From Camelus bactrianus (lineage: Eukaryota > Chordata > Mammalia > Artiodactyla > Camelidae): a stretch of 64,000 nucleotides of DNA. Below are positions 1 through 12,600 of the stretch, in pieces (position 1 is the stretch's first letter; each line of letters opens with the position of its first letter). The stretch is from contig NC_133540.1 of NCBI RefSeq assembly GCF_048773025.1, positions 80,727,501-80,791,500 on the forward strand, in the 5' to 3' direction. The notes below the pieces were generated by a model, which did no database searches, was not told where the DNA came from, and worked only from the letters and a program-made list of their open reading frames with translations. The translations under genes were made by a program, and so were the position numbers.

Positions 1-1250
1 ACTATTTTTTAATTTTCTATATTTTCTTCCAATTGTGTATAGATCTTAAAAATCTGTGTATTTTAAGTCCCCCATGCATTTTTAGGCATACAGTTGGGCA
101 TATGCTTGTTGTAAAGTCAGGGTATATATTTTTGTTATATAAATATGTAGCCAATTATCATACAATCATTAATTTAATGTCATCTTTACCAATGCTACTT
201 TACCGTTTATACATGTTTTTCTATCTAGACCTAATCTATTCCATTAATGCATTTTTCTATTCTTACACCAAAAGCACACATTTTTAATTACTGTAACTAC
301 TGCATTATGACATCTGGTCAGACATGTTTACTTTGCCTCACTCAAAGAGCTTTTTTTTTTTTTTAATGTTCTTGGATATTCTTGTGCCTTTTGTTTTACA
401 CAGGAAGTTTAAAATCTTTTACTTTTCTGTTGATTTTCTTAGCTTCTAGAATTGTTCTCACCTTCTAGAATTCCAATTAGATAAATGTTGGATTTTCTTT
501 CAGTTTTATGTAACCTTTGTATGGTTTTTCTTTGCTTTGTACTTTGTGCTTTACATTTGGACTATTTCCTTAATTATACCTTTGGTATCATATATTTAGC
601 TTCTGGGGTTGTTAATAGTATTAAATGAGTTTACATTTGTGAAATGCCTTATGTGTAGTGAAAGCAATACAAATATTATGAATATAATTTTATATATATA
701 TATAATACATATATCATATTATACAAATATCAATAATAATAATTAGAAATTAGAAATTAGATAAGCAGATTGGATTTCCCAAAACTGTATCCTATGAAAA
801 GTCAGGAGGTGAAGTGGTCTTGTCTATTTCTCTACTGGAATTAGTTGTTTTTAAATTTTTTTTTCTTATGTACAAATTCTTTCTTTATATCCAATAAAAT
901 GGTTTCAGTTATTTTGACTAGGGTCTGTTTTAGTGTTTGTCTTCATTAACTAATCTCCCTAGCAGAGCTCACCCTAGAAAAGTATTATACCTTACAGTTC
1001 TTGGGGCTTTATTATCTTGAAGGCAAACATTTAAGCACTTGCCCCAAATATTCACAAGTCAAATCTGCCTAGCTATTCCACATGCAGTCATTTATCTGAA
1101 TATCATAATGATAACTCTTAAAGGACTTTGAAGAGGTAATATACTTCATGTGATATCAAAGCTATTAAGATATAGTAATCTAAATAATATTATTGTATTT
1201 CATATAAACCTTCACCCACATTAAATCTCCCTGTTTTGTTACTATTATTA
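1..1250. other. AT-rich stretch, mostly unassigned
   Basis: I see no gene here. An 84-codon open frame near the left end is rich in Phe, Leu, Ile and Tyr and shows no domain; it looks like chance. A short TA run lies at 691-704 and a short imperfect AATTAGA repeat near 740-765. The part from about 430 to 620 is reminiscent of the antisense strand of very old L1, but the match is too worn to bound. Confidence 0.5.
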
Positions 1251-4200
1251 CATGTTGAAAAGGTTTTAAATAACATTTACATACATCAAAATACAGAATT
1301 TTTTTTTTTTTTTACAATCCAGTGGTTTTTAGTATATTCACTGTTGTGCAGCCATTACCAATGATCTGATTTTAGAATATCTTCATACCCCAAACATCCC
1401 ATTAATCAATTGAAGTCACACTTCATTTCCCTCCAAAGTCTCCCTTCCCCAGTCATGGGCAACCACCAATATACTTTCTGTCTCTCTTGTTAAAAGATAA
1501 ACTGAGGTACATTAAAATTTTCAAGAATTTATTTGATCATACATCAGTTAGAATTGGACATCACCAAAACAAAAGTTGTTAGGATCACTCTACCAACAGG
1601 AGCTAACAGAAAGGTTTTTGGAGAGAAGATGCAGAAGCAAAGCAAGGAGATGATTTTATTGCTATAGCTCAACAGTTTGGGAAGCCATGTTGGCTGTTTA
1701 TGATTGATTGCTCTTAAATTTCATTTTCTTGGGTTCCAGTGCATGGACTCTGGCTTAGGTTTTTGTTTGCTTACGTAGGCTATCAAGGCATTAGAGTCAC
1801 CCTCTGTCTAATGGCCTCCTTACTTAATTGCTTTAACACTATGGATTTGCCTACTTTGGACATATATAAATAGAATCATTAATTTGTGGTGGTTTATGAG
1901 TGGCTTTTTTCACTTAGCATAATGTTTCTGGCCAATCCGTATTGTTTTATGTATCAAAATTCCATTCTTTTTATTGCTGAATAACATTCCATTGCAAAAA
2001 AATGCACATTTTATTTATCCGTTCATCAGTTGATGGACATTTTGATTGCCAGCCCTTTTTAAGTTATGGATTGATTGCGGCATGTGCATGTTTCCATTTC
2101 TGTTGAATGTATACCTAGGAGTGAAATTGCTTGGACTTATAATAACTCTATGTTTAACATTTTGACTAAAAGTCAGACTGTTTTCCAAAGTAGCTGTACC
2201 ATTTTACATTCCCACCAGTGGCGTATTAAGGTTCCAGTTTCTCCACATCCTCACCAACATTTGTCCTTATCTATCCTTTTGTTTATAGCCATTCCAGTGG
2301 ATATGAAGGAGCATCCCAATACTGTGTTTATTTGCATTTTACTGATGACTAAGGCCATTGATCATCTTTTCATGTGCTTACTGACCATTTGCATATCTTC
2401 TTTAAAAAATGCCTATTTAAATTCTTTGCCCATAAAAATGAGTTTTTGTCTTTTTATTTTTTGAGTAATAAGACTTCTTAATATTTTCAAGAGACTAGGC
2501 TCTCATATTTTCTCTAATTATGTGAGTTGTTTATGTGCAGTTTTCTGTGTTCAGTTGTTTATGTTCAGTGGGTTGTTTATGTTAAGTTTTGACATTGAGG
2601 ATTATGAGTTCTCCCACTTTGCTTTTCCTTTTCAAGGTATTTTTTGCTATTCTGAGTCCCTAATATTTCCATCAAAACTTTAGGAACAGTTTATCAAATT
2701 CTGTTAAAAAAAAAAACTGGTATTTTTATAAAATTGCATTGAATTTGTAGACCAATTAGAAAAGTATTGTCATGTTAACAATATTAGTCATACGATTTAT
2801 GCACATTAGGATATCTTTCCATTTATCTAGATTTTCTGAAATACTTTTCAACAATGTCTTGTGGATTTGTGTATTGCTCTTACACTTCATTGAATTTATT
2901 ACCAGGCATTTTGTTCTTTCTGATGCTATTATAAATAGGCTTGTTTTCTTAATTTTATTTTTTAAATTGTTCATTGCTGGGGTATAGAACTACAGCTGAA
3001 TTTTTTTATATTAATCTTGTGTACTATAACCTTGCTGAAATTGTTTATTACTCCTAATGGTTTCATTGTGATCAGATTTTGTATTTTGTAAGGTCACATC
3101 ATTTACAAATAGAGTTTCACTTATTTTGTACAAGACTTTATTTTTCTGTCCTAATTTCTATGGCTAAAACCTCCAGTACAATGTTGAATAGAAGTGGACA
3201 TCCTCGTCTGGTTCTTGGTGTAGGGAAAAAGCATTCAATCTTTATCCATTTTATATCTATAATGTTAGGTGAGGTATTTAATTAGATGTATTAACAGGCT
3301 GAGGAAGTTTCCATCTATTCTCAATTTGTTGAGTTTTTTTTTAAATCACACAAGAGTGTTGGAATTTGTCTTTTGTGTCTTTTGATATGATCATAAAATT
3401 TTGTCTTTTATTCTACTAATATGTTGCATTACATTAATTGACTTTCAAATGTTAAGTCAGCCTTGCATTCCTGGAGTAGATTCTACTTGGTCATTGACTG
3501 TAATCTTTTTTTTCCTAAGTCCTGTATTGGGTTTGCTAGAATTTTGTTGAAGAATGAAGAATTTGGCCTATAGTCAAAAGGATATCAGTCTGTAGTTTTC
3601 TTCTTGTGAATGTCTATCTTGTTTTGGTCATAGGGTAATACCGTCCTTATAGAGTGAGTTGTGAAATATTCCCTACTATTTTATGTAAAGAGTGAGTTTC
3701 TAAAGAATCGGTATTAATTCTTCTTAAATGTTTGTTAGAATTCACCATTGAAGCCATTGGCCTGGGCTTTTCTTTGTGGGATTTTTTTAAAATTACAAAT
3801 TGAATGTCCTGTTACAGGTCTAATCACATCATCTGTTTCTTGAGTCAATTTTGCTAGTTTGTGTCTTTCTAGGAATTTGTTCATTTCATCTATTTAATTT
3901 TTTTTTAGCACATAGATGTTCATGTATAATACTTATATTTTCATTTCTGTAAAGTTAGTTTTCTTTCTTTTATTCCTGTTTGTATTAATTTCTCTATTTT
4001 TTTGTGATCTAGTGATAGGTTTGTCAATTTTTCAAATATTTTCTGAAAACTAACATTTTGTTACTTTTCTCCACTGGTTTTCTATTCCCCATTTTCTTTC
4101 TTTATAGTCTAATTTTTATTATTTCCACTGTCCTTGTTTTGTATTATTTTGATCTCTTTTTAAACTCACTAAGTTGGTAAGTTATGTTATTAGAGATCTT

Positions 4201-5101
4201 TCCTCTTATTAATATAGGGGTTTGTAATTACACGTTTTTCTCTAAAGACTGTTTTAGAAGCATCCCATTAGTTTCAGTATCTTTTGGTTTTACTTAGTGG
4301 ATTTTCTAATTTCCCTTTGATCCCTTCCTTGTTCTATTATTTATATAGGAGTGAATTCTTTAATTTCTAGATACTGGGTTTTCCTAATTTCAGTTACTGG
4401 TTTCTAAGTCTAATTCCATTGCAGTCAGAGAATATACTTTGTACTATTTTAATATTTTAAATTATATTGTGTTCTGTTTTATGGCCTAACATAACATTAT
4501 CCTAAAGAATGTTAGACATTTGAGAAGCATAGGTATTATGCTATTTTTTTTTTTTTGGAGTTCCATATGTTTGTTAGAATTAGTAGATTTATGATGCTAC
4601 TGAAGTTTTCTACTTTTTGTTGATATTCTGCCTAGTTTTTCTATTCATTTTTTTAAGTAGATAATATACAACTAGTGTCATTGAATTGTCTTTTTCTAAC
4701 TTTTATTTTGTCATTTGCCTCATTTCGGGACTATGATAGATTAACTGTTTTATTATTATAACATGTCTCTCTTTAAATAATTTTTGTCTTAAATTGTCTA
4801 TTTTTTCTTAATATAGCCATTCTAGCTTTTTTTTTTTTTTTTTTTTTGCTGTTTGTATGGTAAATCTTTTACTGCTTTACTTGGATCTAAAGTATGTATA
4901 CCATAGACAGTATAGGGTTGGATTCTATATTGTTTTGGTATTAAAAAACCTATGATGACAATATTTATATTTTAATTAGAATGTTTAGTCTATTTGCATT
5001 TTACTTGGTTATTCATAAGATAGGATTTACATGTGTTATCTTGGCAAATTTGGGGGGTTTTGTGTGTTAAAAAGATACTTCCTAGTGTACTATATTAAAT
5101 G
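1251..5101 (-). mobile_element. Old L1 (L1M type), 3' end and ORF2, antisense
   Basis: Read on the minus strand this is an ancient LINE-1. The left edge (about 1300-1480) matches old L1 3' untranslated sequence. The ORF2 C-terminal region follows (about 1900-2460), recognisable by the antisense of the usual 'target-site, fixed-tail' phrases around 1980-2060. Thumb and reverse-transcriptase regions follow (2750-4000), then more upstream sequence. No long frame survives, so the copy is heavily decayed. It is interrupted by an LTR-like insert (1488-1838) and broken on the right by a young L1 (5111-7284), beyond which it resumes at 7285. A 21-base T run lies at 4827-4847. The exact subfamily cannot be fixed by eye. 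Confidence 0.85.
1488..1838. mobile_element. LTR-like insert (candidate solo LTR), family unknown
   Basis: This 351-bp block interrupts the antisense L1 3' end: flanking L1 sequence reads through once the block is removed. It begins TGTTAAA and ends TTTAACA, giving the TG...CA ends and short inverted repeat expected of an LTR. The flanks show a possible, imperfect 4-bp duplication (ctct on the left, ctat on the right). I do not recognise the family, and orientation is not certain. It must be younger than the L1 it splits. No internal viral genes are present, so if it is an LTR it is a solo fossil. Confidence 0.5.
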
Positions 5102-5417
5102 TTTCCTTTTTTTAATATTTTTTATTGATTTATAATCATTTTACAATGTTGTGTCAAATTCCAGTGTAGAGCACAGTTTTTCAGTCATACATGAACATAC
5201 ATATATTCATTGTCACATTTTTTTCTCTGTGAACTACCATAAGATCTTGTGTATATTTCCCTGTGCTATACAGTATAATCTTGTTTATCTATTCTACAAT
5301 TTTGAAATCCTATTTATCCCTTCCTACCCCGCCCCCTTGACAACCACAAGTTTGTATTCTGTGTCTATGAGTCTGTTTCTGTTTTGTATTTATGCTTTGT
5401 TTTTGTTTTTGTTTTTG

Positions 5418-5981
5418 TTAGATTCCACATATGAGCGATCTCATATGGTATTTTTCTTTCTCTTTCTGGCTTACTTCACTTAGAATAACATTCTCCAGGA
5501 GCATTCTTGTTGCTGCAAATTGCGTTATGTTATCAGTTTTTATGGCTGAGTAGTATTCCATTGTATAAATATACCACTTCTTCTTTATCCAGTCATCTGT
5601 TGATGGACATTTAGGCTGTCTCCATGTCTTGGCTATTGTAAATAGTGCTGCTATGAACATTGGGATGCAGGTGTCATCCTGCAGTAGGGTTCCTTCTGGA
5701 TATATGCCCAGGAGAGGGATTCCTGGGTCATACAGTAAGTCTATTCCTAGTCTTTTGAGGAATCTCCATACTGTTTTCCACAGTGGGTGCACCAAACTGC
5801 ATTCCCACCAGCAGTGAAGGAGGGTTCCCCTTTCTCCACAGCCTCTCCAGCATTTGTCATTTGTGGATTTTTGAATGACGGCCATTCTGATTGGTGTGAG
5901 GTGATACCTCATTGTAGTTTTGATTTGCATTTCTCTGATAATTAGTGATATTGAGCATTTTTTCATGTGCCTATTGATCAT
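5418..5981 (-). pseudogene. L1 ORF2p C-terminal fragment
   Basis: This 187-residue open frame is the C-terminal domain of L1 ORF2p (endonuclease/reverse transcriptase). It contains the cysteine motif CX3CX7HX4C (CWRGC, then H, then C), followed by the familiar stretch ending in [13 protein letters not shown]. The frame is open to the natural ORF2 stop next to the 3' untranslated region. It has no start of its own and belongs to the 5'-truncated L1 at 5111-7284, so it is not an independent gene. Confidence 0.9.
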
Positions 5982-6313
5982 TTGTATGTCTTCCTTGGAG
6001 AATTGCTTGTTTAGGTCTTCTGCCCATTTTTGGATTGGGTTGCTTGGTTGTTCCTTATTAAGTCATATGAGCTGCTTATATATTCTGGAGATCAAGCCTT
6101 TGTCGGTTTCATTTGCAAAAATTTTCTCCCATTCCGTAGGTTGTCTTCTTGTTTTACTTCTGGTTTCCTTTGCTGTGCAGAAGCTTGTAAGTTTCATTAG
6201 GTCCCATTAGTTTATTCTTGCTTTTATTTCTATTGCTTGAGTAGACTGTTCTAGGAGAATATTTTTGAGATGTATGTCACATAATGTTTTGCCTATATTT
6301 TCTTCTAGGATGT

Positions 6314-6793
6314 TTATTGTACTTGTCTTATATTTAAGTCTTTGATCCATTTTGAGTTGATTTTTGTGTATAGTGTAAGGGAGTGTTCTAGCTTCACTGC
6401 TTTACATGCTGCTGTCCAGTTTTCCCAACACCATTTGCTGAAGAGACTGTCTTTATTCCATTGTATATTCTTGCCTCCTTTGTCGAAGATTAGTTGGCCA
6501 AAAGTTTGTGGGTTCGTTTCTGGGCTCTCTGTTTTGTTCCATTGGTCTATATGTCTGTTTTGGTACCAGTACCATGCTGTCTTGATGACTGTAGCTCTAT
6601 AGTATTGTTTGAAGTCTGGGAGAGTTATTCCTCCAGCCTCTTTCTTTCTCTTCAGTAATGCTTTGGCAATTCTAGGTCTTTGATGGTTCCATATTAATTT
6701 TATTATGATTTGTTCTAGTTCCGTGAAATATGTCCTGGGTAATTGGATAGGGATTGCATTAAATCTGTAGATTGCCTTGGGCAGTGTGACCAT
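6314..6793 (-). pseudogene. L1 ORF2p thumb-region fragment
   Basis: This 159-residue open frame matches the part of L1 ORF2p just after the reverse-transcriptase palm. It begins with [19 protein letters not shown] and includes [19 protein letters not shown] and [10 protein letters not shown]. It is upstream in ORF2 of the frame at 5418-5981, separated by sequence in which the frame is lost. The copy is therefore dead. Confidence 0.9.
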
Positions 6794-7284
6794 TTTAACA
6801 ATATTGATTCTTCCAATCCAGGAACATGGGATATCTTTCCATTTTTTAAAGTCTTCTTTAATTTTCCTTCATCAATGGTTTATAGTTTTCTGTGTATAAT
6901 CCTTTCACCTCCTTGGTTAGATTTATTCCTAGGTATTTTATTACTTTGGGTGCTATTTTAAAGGGGATTGTTTCTTTACTTTCTTTTTCTGTTGATTCAT
7001 CGTTAGTGTAAAGAAATGCAACTGATTTTTGAATGTTAATCTTGTAACCTGCTACCTTGCTGAATTCTTCAATCAGCTTTAGTAGTTTTTGTGTGGACCT
7101 TTTAGGGTTTTCTATATATATAGTAACATGTTGTCGGCATACAGTGACACTTTTACCTCTTCTTTTCCAATTTGGATCCCTTTTATTTCTCTCTCTTGCC
7201 TGATTGCTATGGTTAGGACTTCCAGGACTATGTTGAATAGAAGTGGTGATAGTGGGCAGCCTTGTCTCGTCCCAGATTTCACTT

Positions 7285-7589
7285 TTTCCTTTTATTATGC
7301 ATTTTGAGTTATTTGCTTAGGCTGATCTGGGGATTACAATTGGTATCGCACCCTAAAACAATAAAGTTCACACTTAAACTGACTTAATTTTAATGGTACA
7401 AAGAAATTTTGTTGCAGAATAGCTTTATTACCTTCCCCTTTCTTTGTGCTATTGTTGCCACTTCATCTGTATATAGTATAACCTCAAAAAGACAATAAAT
7501 TTTTGCTTTATGCAGTTGTTTCAATTCACATAGGAAAAGAAAAAAACACTTAAAAAATATAAAGTAAAGCTGAACAAGCTTAAATAACA
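7285..7589 (-). mobile_element. Continuation of the old antisense L1
   Basis: To the right of the young L1 the sequence returns to old L1 in the same orientation as 1251-5101. It resembles the upstream region of old L1M elements read on the minus strand. I infer that 1251-5101 and 7285-7589 were one element before the young insertion. The boundary with the next, oppositely oriented L1 near 7589 is approximate. Confidence 0.6.
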
Positions 7590-9669
7590 ACAGGTCTTCT
7601 TTAATCTGTCAGAGAAGCAAGGTCATAGGGAAGACTGCTGCTCCCATAATTGAAGAAATAATCAGATACAAAAAAGCACATTTACTGGAGCAGAAACCCA
7701 CCAGAAGAAATGTCCATGGGAACCAGTGTCAGGGTAGGAAAACCTGAAATGTGATGAATTGCTGGAGACTCAGTGTACAGTCCTGAGAGATAAAAACTCT
7801 AAAATGACCCAGTCTTAGGGGAGCCTTCAGATTTGCTAGTTTTACCTCCAGAAACTTCATCAGGTCCTCACAGTGAATACTGAAGAAAAATTCCCTTGTG
7901 CTTTTGGTAGTGGGAGGGGGAAAGGAACCACCTTGAAATATGCCAGAGCATTCTGTTCCTAACAAGCCCTGCCCTCGGGAGAAACTATTTTACTGAGCCT
8001 AACCTGCTGTGGTTATATCATAACCCAACTTGAGGGAAGGGAAATAGCCAACTCCAGCTATCTCTTGTTTTTTGTATGGGAGAAGCAAAATACACAGCTC
8101 TATATCTTTCCAGGAATCCTGAACCATCTAAGGGGGTGAAAATCGAGAAGCATTAGTAAAGTTCACAGGCAAGGAGTACAGACTCCCCAAAAGGCTGAGC
8201 CCTAATCACAAGACTATCAAGCACTTTCTTTTTCCCACACCTTACAACTGTTTATTGCAGTTTCTTTTACCCAGTATATTGTGTTGACCTTTCAAGAAAG
8301 AAAAAAAAAATTGCAAGTCATACTTACTGCCAAAAACACAATTTGATAGGACTCAATAAGCATCAGAACCAGAATCAAAAATGTCAGGAATGTGGAAATT
8401 ATGACCAGGAATTTTTTAAACTGCTATTGATATGCTAAAGGCTTTGGCAAAAGTTTATACAACATGTACAAAAACATGGATACATTAGGCAGAAAGATAA
8501 AAATTTAAAGAAAGACTCAAAAGGAAATGTTAGAAGATAAATATACTGTAACAAATGAAAATGGCTTTATGAACTCATAAGTAGACTGGACATGAATGAG
8601 GAAAGAATCTCTGAACTTGAGGATAAGACAACAGAAACTTCCAAAACTTAAAAGCAAATCCAAAAAAAAAAAAAAAAAGACTGTAAAAAACACCAACTAG
8701 AATATCCAAGGACAGTAGGTTAACTACAAATGGTATAAAGTATGCATAACAGGAACACCAGAAGGAAAAGAGGGAAAGGCACACACACAATATTTGAAGT
8801 GACCACAACTGAGTGTTTCCCACAAATTAATGTCAGACCCCAAACCACAGATCCAGCAAGCTCAGAGAACACTAAGGAAGATAAATGCAAAAAAAGAAAA
8901 ATGAAAGCCACAAAAAAAAAAACCTCTTCCTGAAGGCATAAACTTCAGAAAATCAAAGATAAAGAAAAAATTGTGAAAGGATCCAGAGGGGAAAACATGT
9001 TACCAACGAGGCGGGGAAGAGAAGAATAGGAATAATATGACTTCGCAGGAACAGTGCTACCAAGAAGACAGTAGAGTGAAATATTTAGTGTTAACAGAAC
9101 AAAACCATCAACCTAAAATTCTGAATTATATAAAATTACCCTTCCAAAGTGAAGGAGAAATAGACTTTCTCAGACAAAAATTGAGAATTTGTTCTTAGTT
9201 CCTATTTTGCAAGAGATGTCAAAGGAAGTTTATCAGAAAAAGGTGATGATATAGGTCAAAAACTCAGATTTAAATAAAGGAAGAACATCAGGAAAATAAA
9301 AAGTGAAGGTAAATTAAACTTTTATTTTTCTTAATCCTAACTGATCTAATAGATAACTGTTTCAAAATGATAGCAAATTTTGTATGCTTATCTATATATA
9401 ATATGCATCATAAATGTTTATGTATAAATGCAGAAACACATAATATCTAAATGTTTGTGTATAAGTGAAATGTATGACAGCAGTGGCACTAGGTACTTGC
9501 ACTATCCGTGAAGGGTTATAGTGTTATTTGAAAGTAGACTTAGATTAGCTATAAATGTATATTGCAAACGCCAAAGAAACTAAAAAGGCAAAAAGTGTAA
9601 TTGATACATTAAGAAAGAAGAAAAAGTGAAATTATATAAAAGGATAAATTAAGACCAGAAATGACAGAG
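7590..9669 (+). mobile_element. Old L1M, 5' region and ORF1, sense
   Basis: This segment reads as the 5' untranslated region (about 7590-8340), ORF1 (about 8340-9260) and the inter-ORF region of an old plus-strand L1. ORF1 landmarks include the coiled-coil region around 8480-8640 and the RNA-binding region around 8820-9180. Many stops and small indels break it. At about 9669 it is interrupted by another L1 and resumes at 14331 with the next expected bases, so the two flanks were continuous. Confidence 0.85.
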
Positions 9670-12600
9670 GAGATGACTGAAGATGGTAGCTTAGAAAGAT
9701 CCTGAGCTCACCTCCTTCCACACGTACAACAAATCTTTAACTACCTATGGAATAATTCCCTCTGCAAGGAACCTGAGACTGGATGAACAGAGTCTCTGTA
9801 ACATAGGGCAAAAGGACAGCATCAAGAGGGGTAGCAGGAACAAAAACACGGTCTCACAAGGAACAAGCCACATCCCAGTTACGGTGATCCACAGTTGGGA
9901 AGGCTCACAAAGGTATGGTTATTTTTCATGAGGAGTAAGGAATTTGATCTTCATATCAGGCATCCCAAACCTTAGATCCTGCACAGGAAAGATAAGCCCT
10001 TAAAACATCTGCTTTGAAAAGCAATGGGAATATATCTAGAAACCTATAGAACTACAGGGAATGGAAAACCTACTCTTAAAGGGCTCATATGCAAGCTTAC
10101 TTTCATCCCTAAAATTGCAAAAACATCAGTTTGAAAAGTGCATGGGCCATAGCTGAAGGAGACCCACGTACCAATCTTGAAGTATTTACCAGAGAGGCAG
10201 GAACAAGTTGGGATGCTCCCTCGGAACTGAGACACTGATGAGAGCCATTTTTTTCAATCTCAGTCTGCATTGCTAAAGCCAGTACTGGCAGGAGCCATTT
10301 TGGAGATCTCCATCTAACTTGTTAATACCAGTGGGACTGCCTCACCAAGAGGTCCACACAATGCCTGTACTTTTGCTGGACCTCACAGACCATGTGATGA
10401 CCCCACCAACCATGCCTTATAGCTTCTGGTGTCTGGGCCTCCCAGCCATTCCAGGGGCCAGCCCTAAACACCAGAACCAAGCAGCGGAGGCAGCCAGGTC
10501 CTGCAGCCATTTGGTCAGCCCTGCCCACCAGGATGCCACAGCAGCACTCATGGCCACATTACAACAAGAATGTGTATGAAGCCCCCGGAGAGGATACCCA
10601 TGGAGTGCCTGGCTCTGGTGACCAGGCATAATGTACTTCTGAGCCCCACAGAACATCTCCTACATCAGGTCAGTCCTTTAAGACTTAGTAAGGTAGCTGA
10701 TTTACGTAAAACATATAAACAAACACAGAATATTAGGCAAGATGAGAACACAAAGGAATATGTTCCAGTTGGTTAAAGAAAAAAAAAAAAAAAAGACAAA
10801 ACCTAAGAAAAAGAGCTAAATGAAACAGACATAAGCAGTCTAATTGAGAAAAAGTTCAAAATAATGATTATAAAGATGGACAGACACAGTGAACTTAAAG
10901 AGATAGAAAATCTAAGAAAATATAAAACAGAAGTTATAAACGAACTTAAAAATACACTAGAGTGGTTCAAAAGCATTTTGGATGACGTGGAAGAACAAAT
11001 CAGCAAGCTAGAAGAAAAAGCATGGAATTCAGCCAGACAGAAGAGAAAGATGAAGAAAGTATTAACCAAAGTGAAGATACTTTAAGTGACCTTTGAGACA
11101 ACATCAAGTGGAAAATATTTGTGCAACATAAGTCTCAGAAGGAGAAGAGAAAGGAAAAGGGTCAGAAAAATTACTTGAAGAAATAGCAGCTAAAAACTTC
11201 CATAATCTGTGAAAGAAAACAGATATCCAGGTCCAGGGAGCCCAGAAAATTCTGAATAAGATAAACCCAAAGGGCAAACTTTTAGAACAGAGAATCCTAA
11301 AAACAGCAAGAGAAAAACAACTTGGTCCATATATGGAAAACCCAATAAGGTTAGTGTATTTTTCAGCAGAAACTCTACAGGGCAGAAGGGAGTAGCAAGA
11401 CATATTCCAAGTGCTGAAAGGAAAAAAATTCAACCAAGAATTCTCTACTCAGCAAGGTTATCATTCATAATTAAAGAGTTTCCCAGATAAGCAAAAGAGA
11501 AGAGAGATTACTACCACTAAACTGGCCCTAAAAGAAATGTTAAAGGGACTTAACTGAAAAGAAATGGCACTAATTAATAATAAGAAAATATATAAAAATA
11601 AAATTCTTACTGGAAAAAAGTAAGTACATAGTAAAGGTAGTGGATCAACCTCTTATAAGGCAAGAATGAAGATTAGAAGTCAAAAGAAGTAAAATTAACT
11701 AAAATTACAATAACTGGTTAAGGGATATATAAAATAAAAATCTATAAAATGTGTCATCCAAAGTATCAAATATGAGGGCAGGTATAAAAAGATAAATCTT
11801 TGGAATGTGTTCAAATTTAAGTTACTACCTACTTAATACAGACTGCTATTTACCTAGGATATTATATGTGAACCTCACAAAAACTGCAAGAACAAAACAT
11901 AGTACACAAAATGAGAAAATCTAAGCACTAAAGAAAACTATGAAAATGCAAGGGAAGAAAGAAAAACAGAATCAACCAAAATATAACAGAAAACAATTAA
12001 CAAAATGGCAGTAATTACATATTTATCAATAATTACTTTAAATGTAATTAGACTAACTTCACCAGCCAAAAGACAGAGTGGCTAGATTTAAAAACAAACA
12101 AAACAAAACAAACAAACCAAAAAACCCACCAAGACTCAAAAGAGACTCACTTCAGAAATAAAGGCACACAGAGACTGAAGGTAAAGGGATAGAAAAAGAT
12201 GTTTCATGAAAATGGAAATAAAAATAAAGCTGGATTAATTATACTCATATCAGGCAAAATGGGCTTTAAAGTAAAAATTAATGCAAGACAAAGGAAGAGC
12301 ATTATATAATGATAAAGGGGTTAATTCACCAAGACTATAAAACATTTATAAATGTATATGCACCCAACATAGTGGTACCAATATATATAAAGCATACAGA
12401 ATTAAAAGGAGAAATTGAAGGCGTACAATGATAGTAGGGAAATTTAACACCCCACTTATGTCAATGGATAGATCATCAGACACAAAATCAGTAAGAAAAC
12501 ATCTAACTTTATAACACATTAGACAAGATGAACTAAATAGACATATATAGAACTAAATATATATATATATAAAGAAAGAGATCATTCTATTCAAAAGCAA

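Larger units (their letters stand above)
5111..7284 (-). mobile_element. Young camelid-type L1, 5'-truncated, antisense
   Basis: The 3' end lies at the left, with a T-rich tail next to 5108, followed by the same 3' untranslated sequence seen at 36202 and 41597 and, on the other strand, at 15428. ORF2 is covered from its C-terminus back to the middle of the reverse transcriptase; recognisable L1 sequence stops near 7280. The 9-bp TTTCCTTTT occurs at 5102-5110 and 7285-7293 and is a plausible target-site duplication, though it overlaps the T tail. Over about 220 bases (6821 onward against 43292 onward) it differs from the 41597 copy at only about three places, so it is young. The catalytic motif reads YADN rather than YADD. 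It sits inside an older antisense L1. Confidence 0.9.

Noticed and set aside
2075-2464. 129-codon plus-strand frame
   Set aside because: It is the antisense of the L1 ORF2 C-terminal region and so a shadow frame.
5418-5981. 187-residue open frame as a host gene
   Set aside because: It is the C-terminus of L1 ORF2p inside a young truncated L1.
10319-10656. GC-richer region with several overlapping frames on both strands
   Set aside because: It is the 5' untranslated region of the nested L1M; the frames overlap on both strands without a domain.
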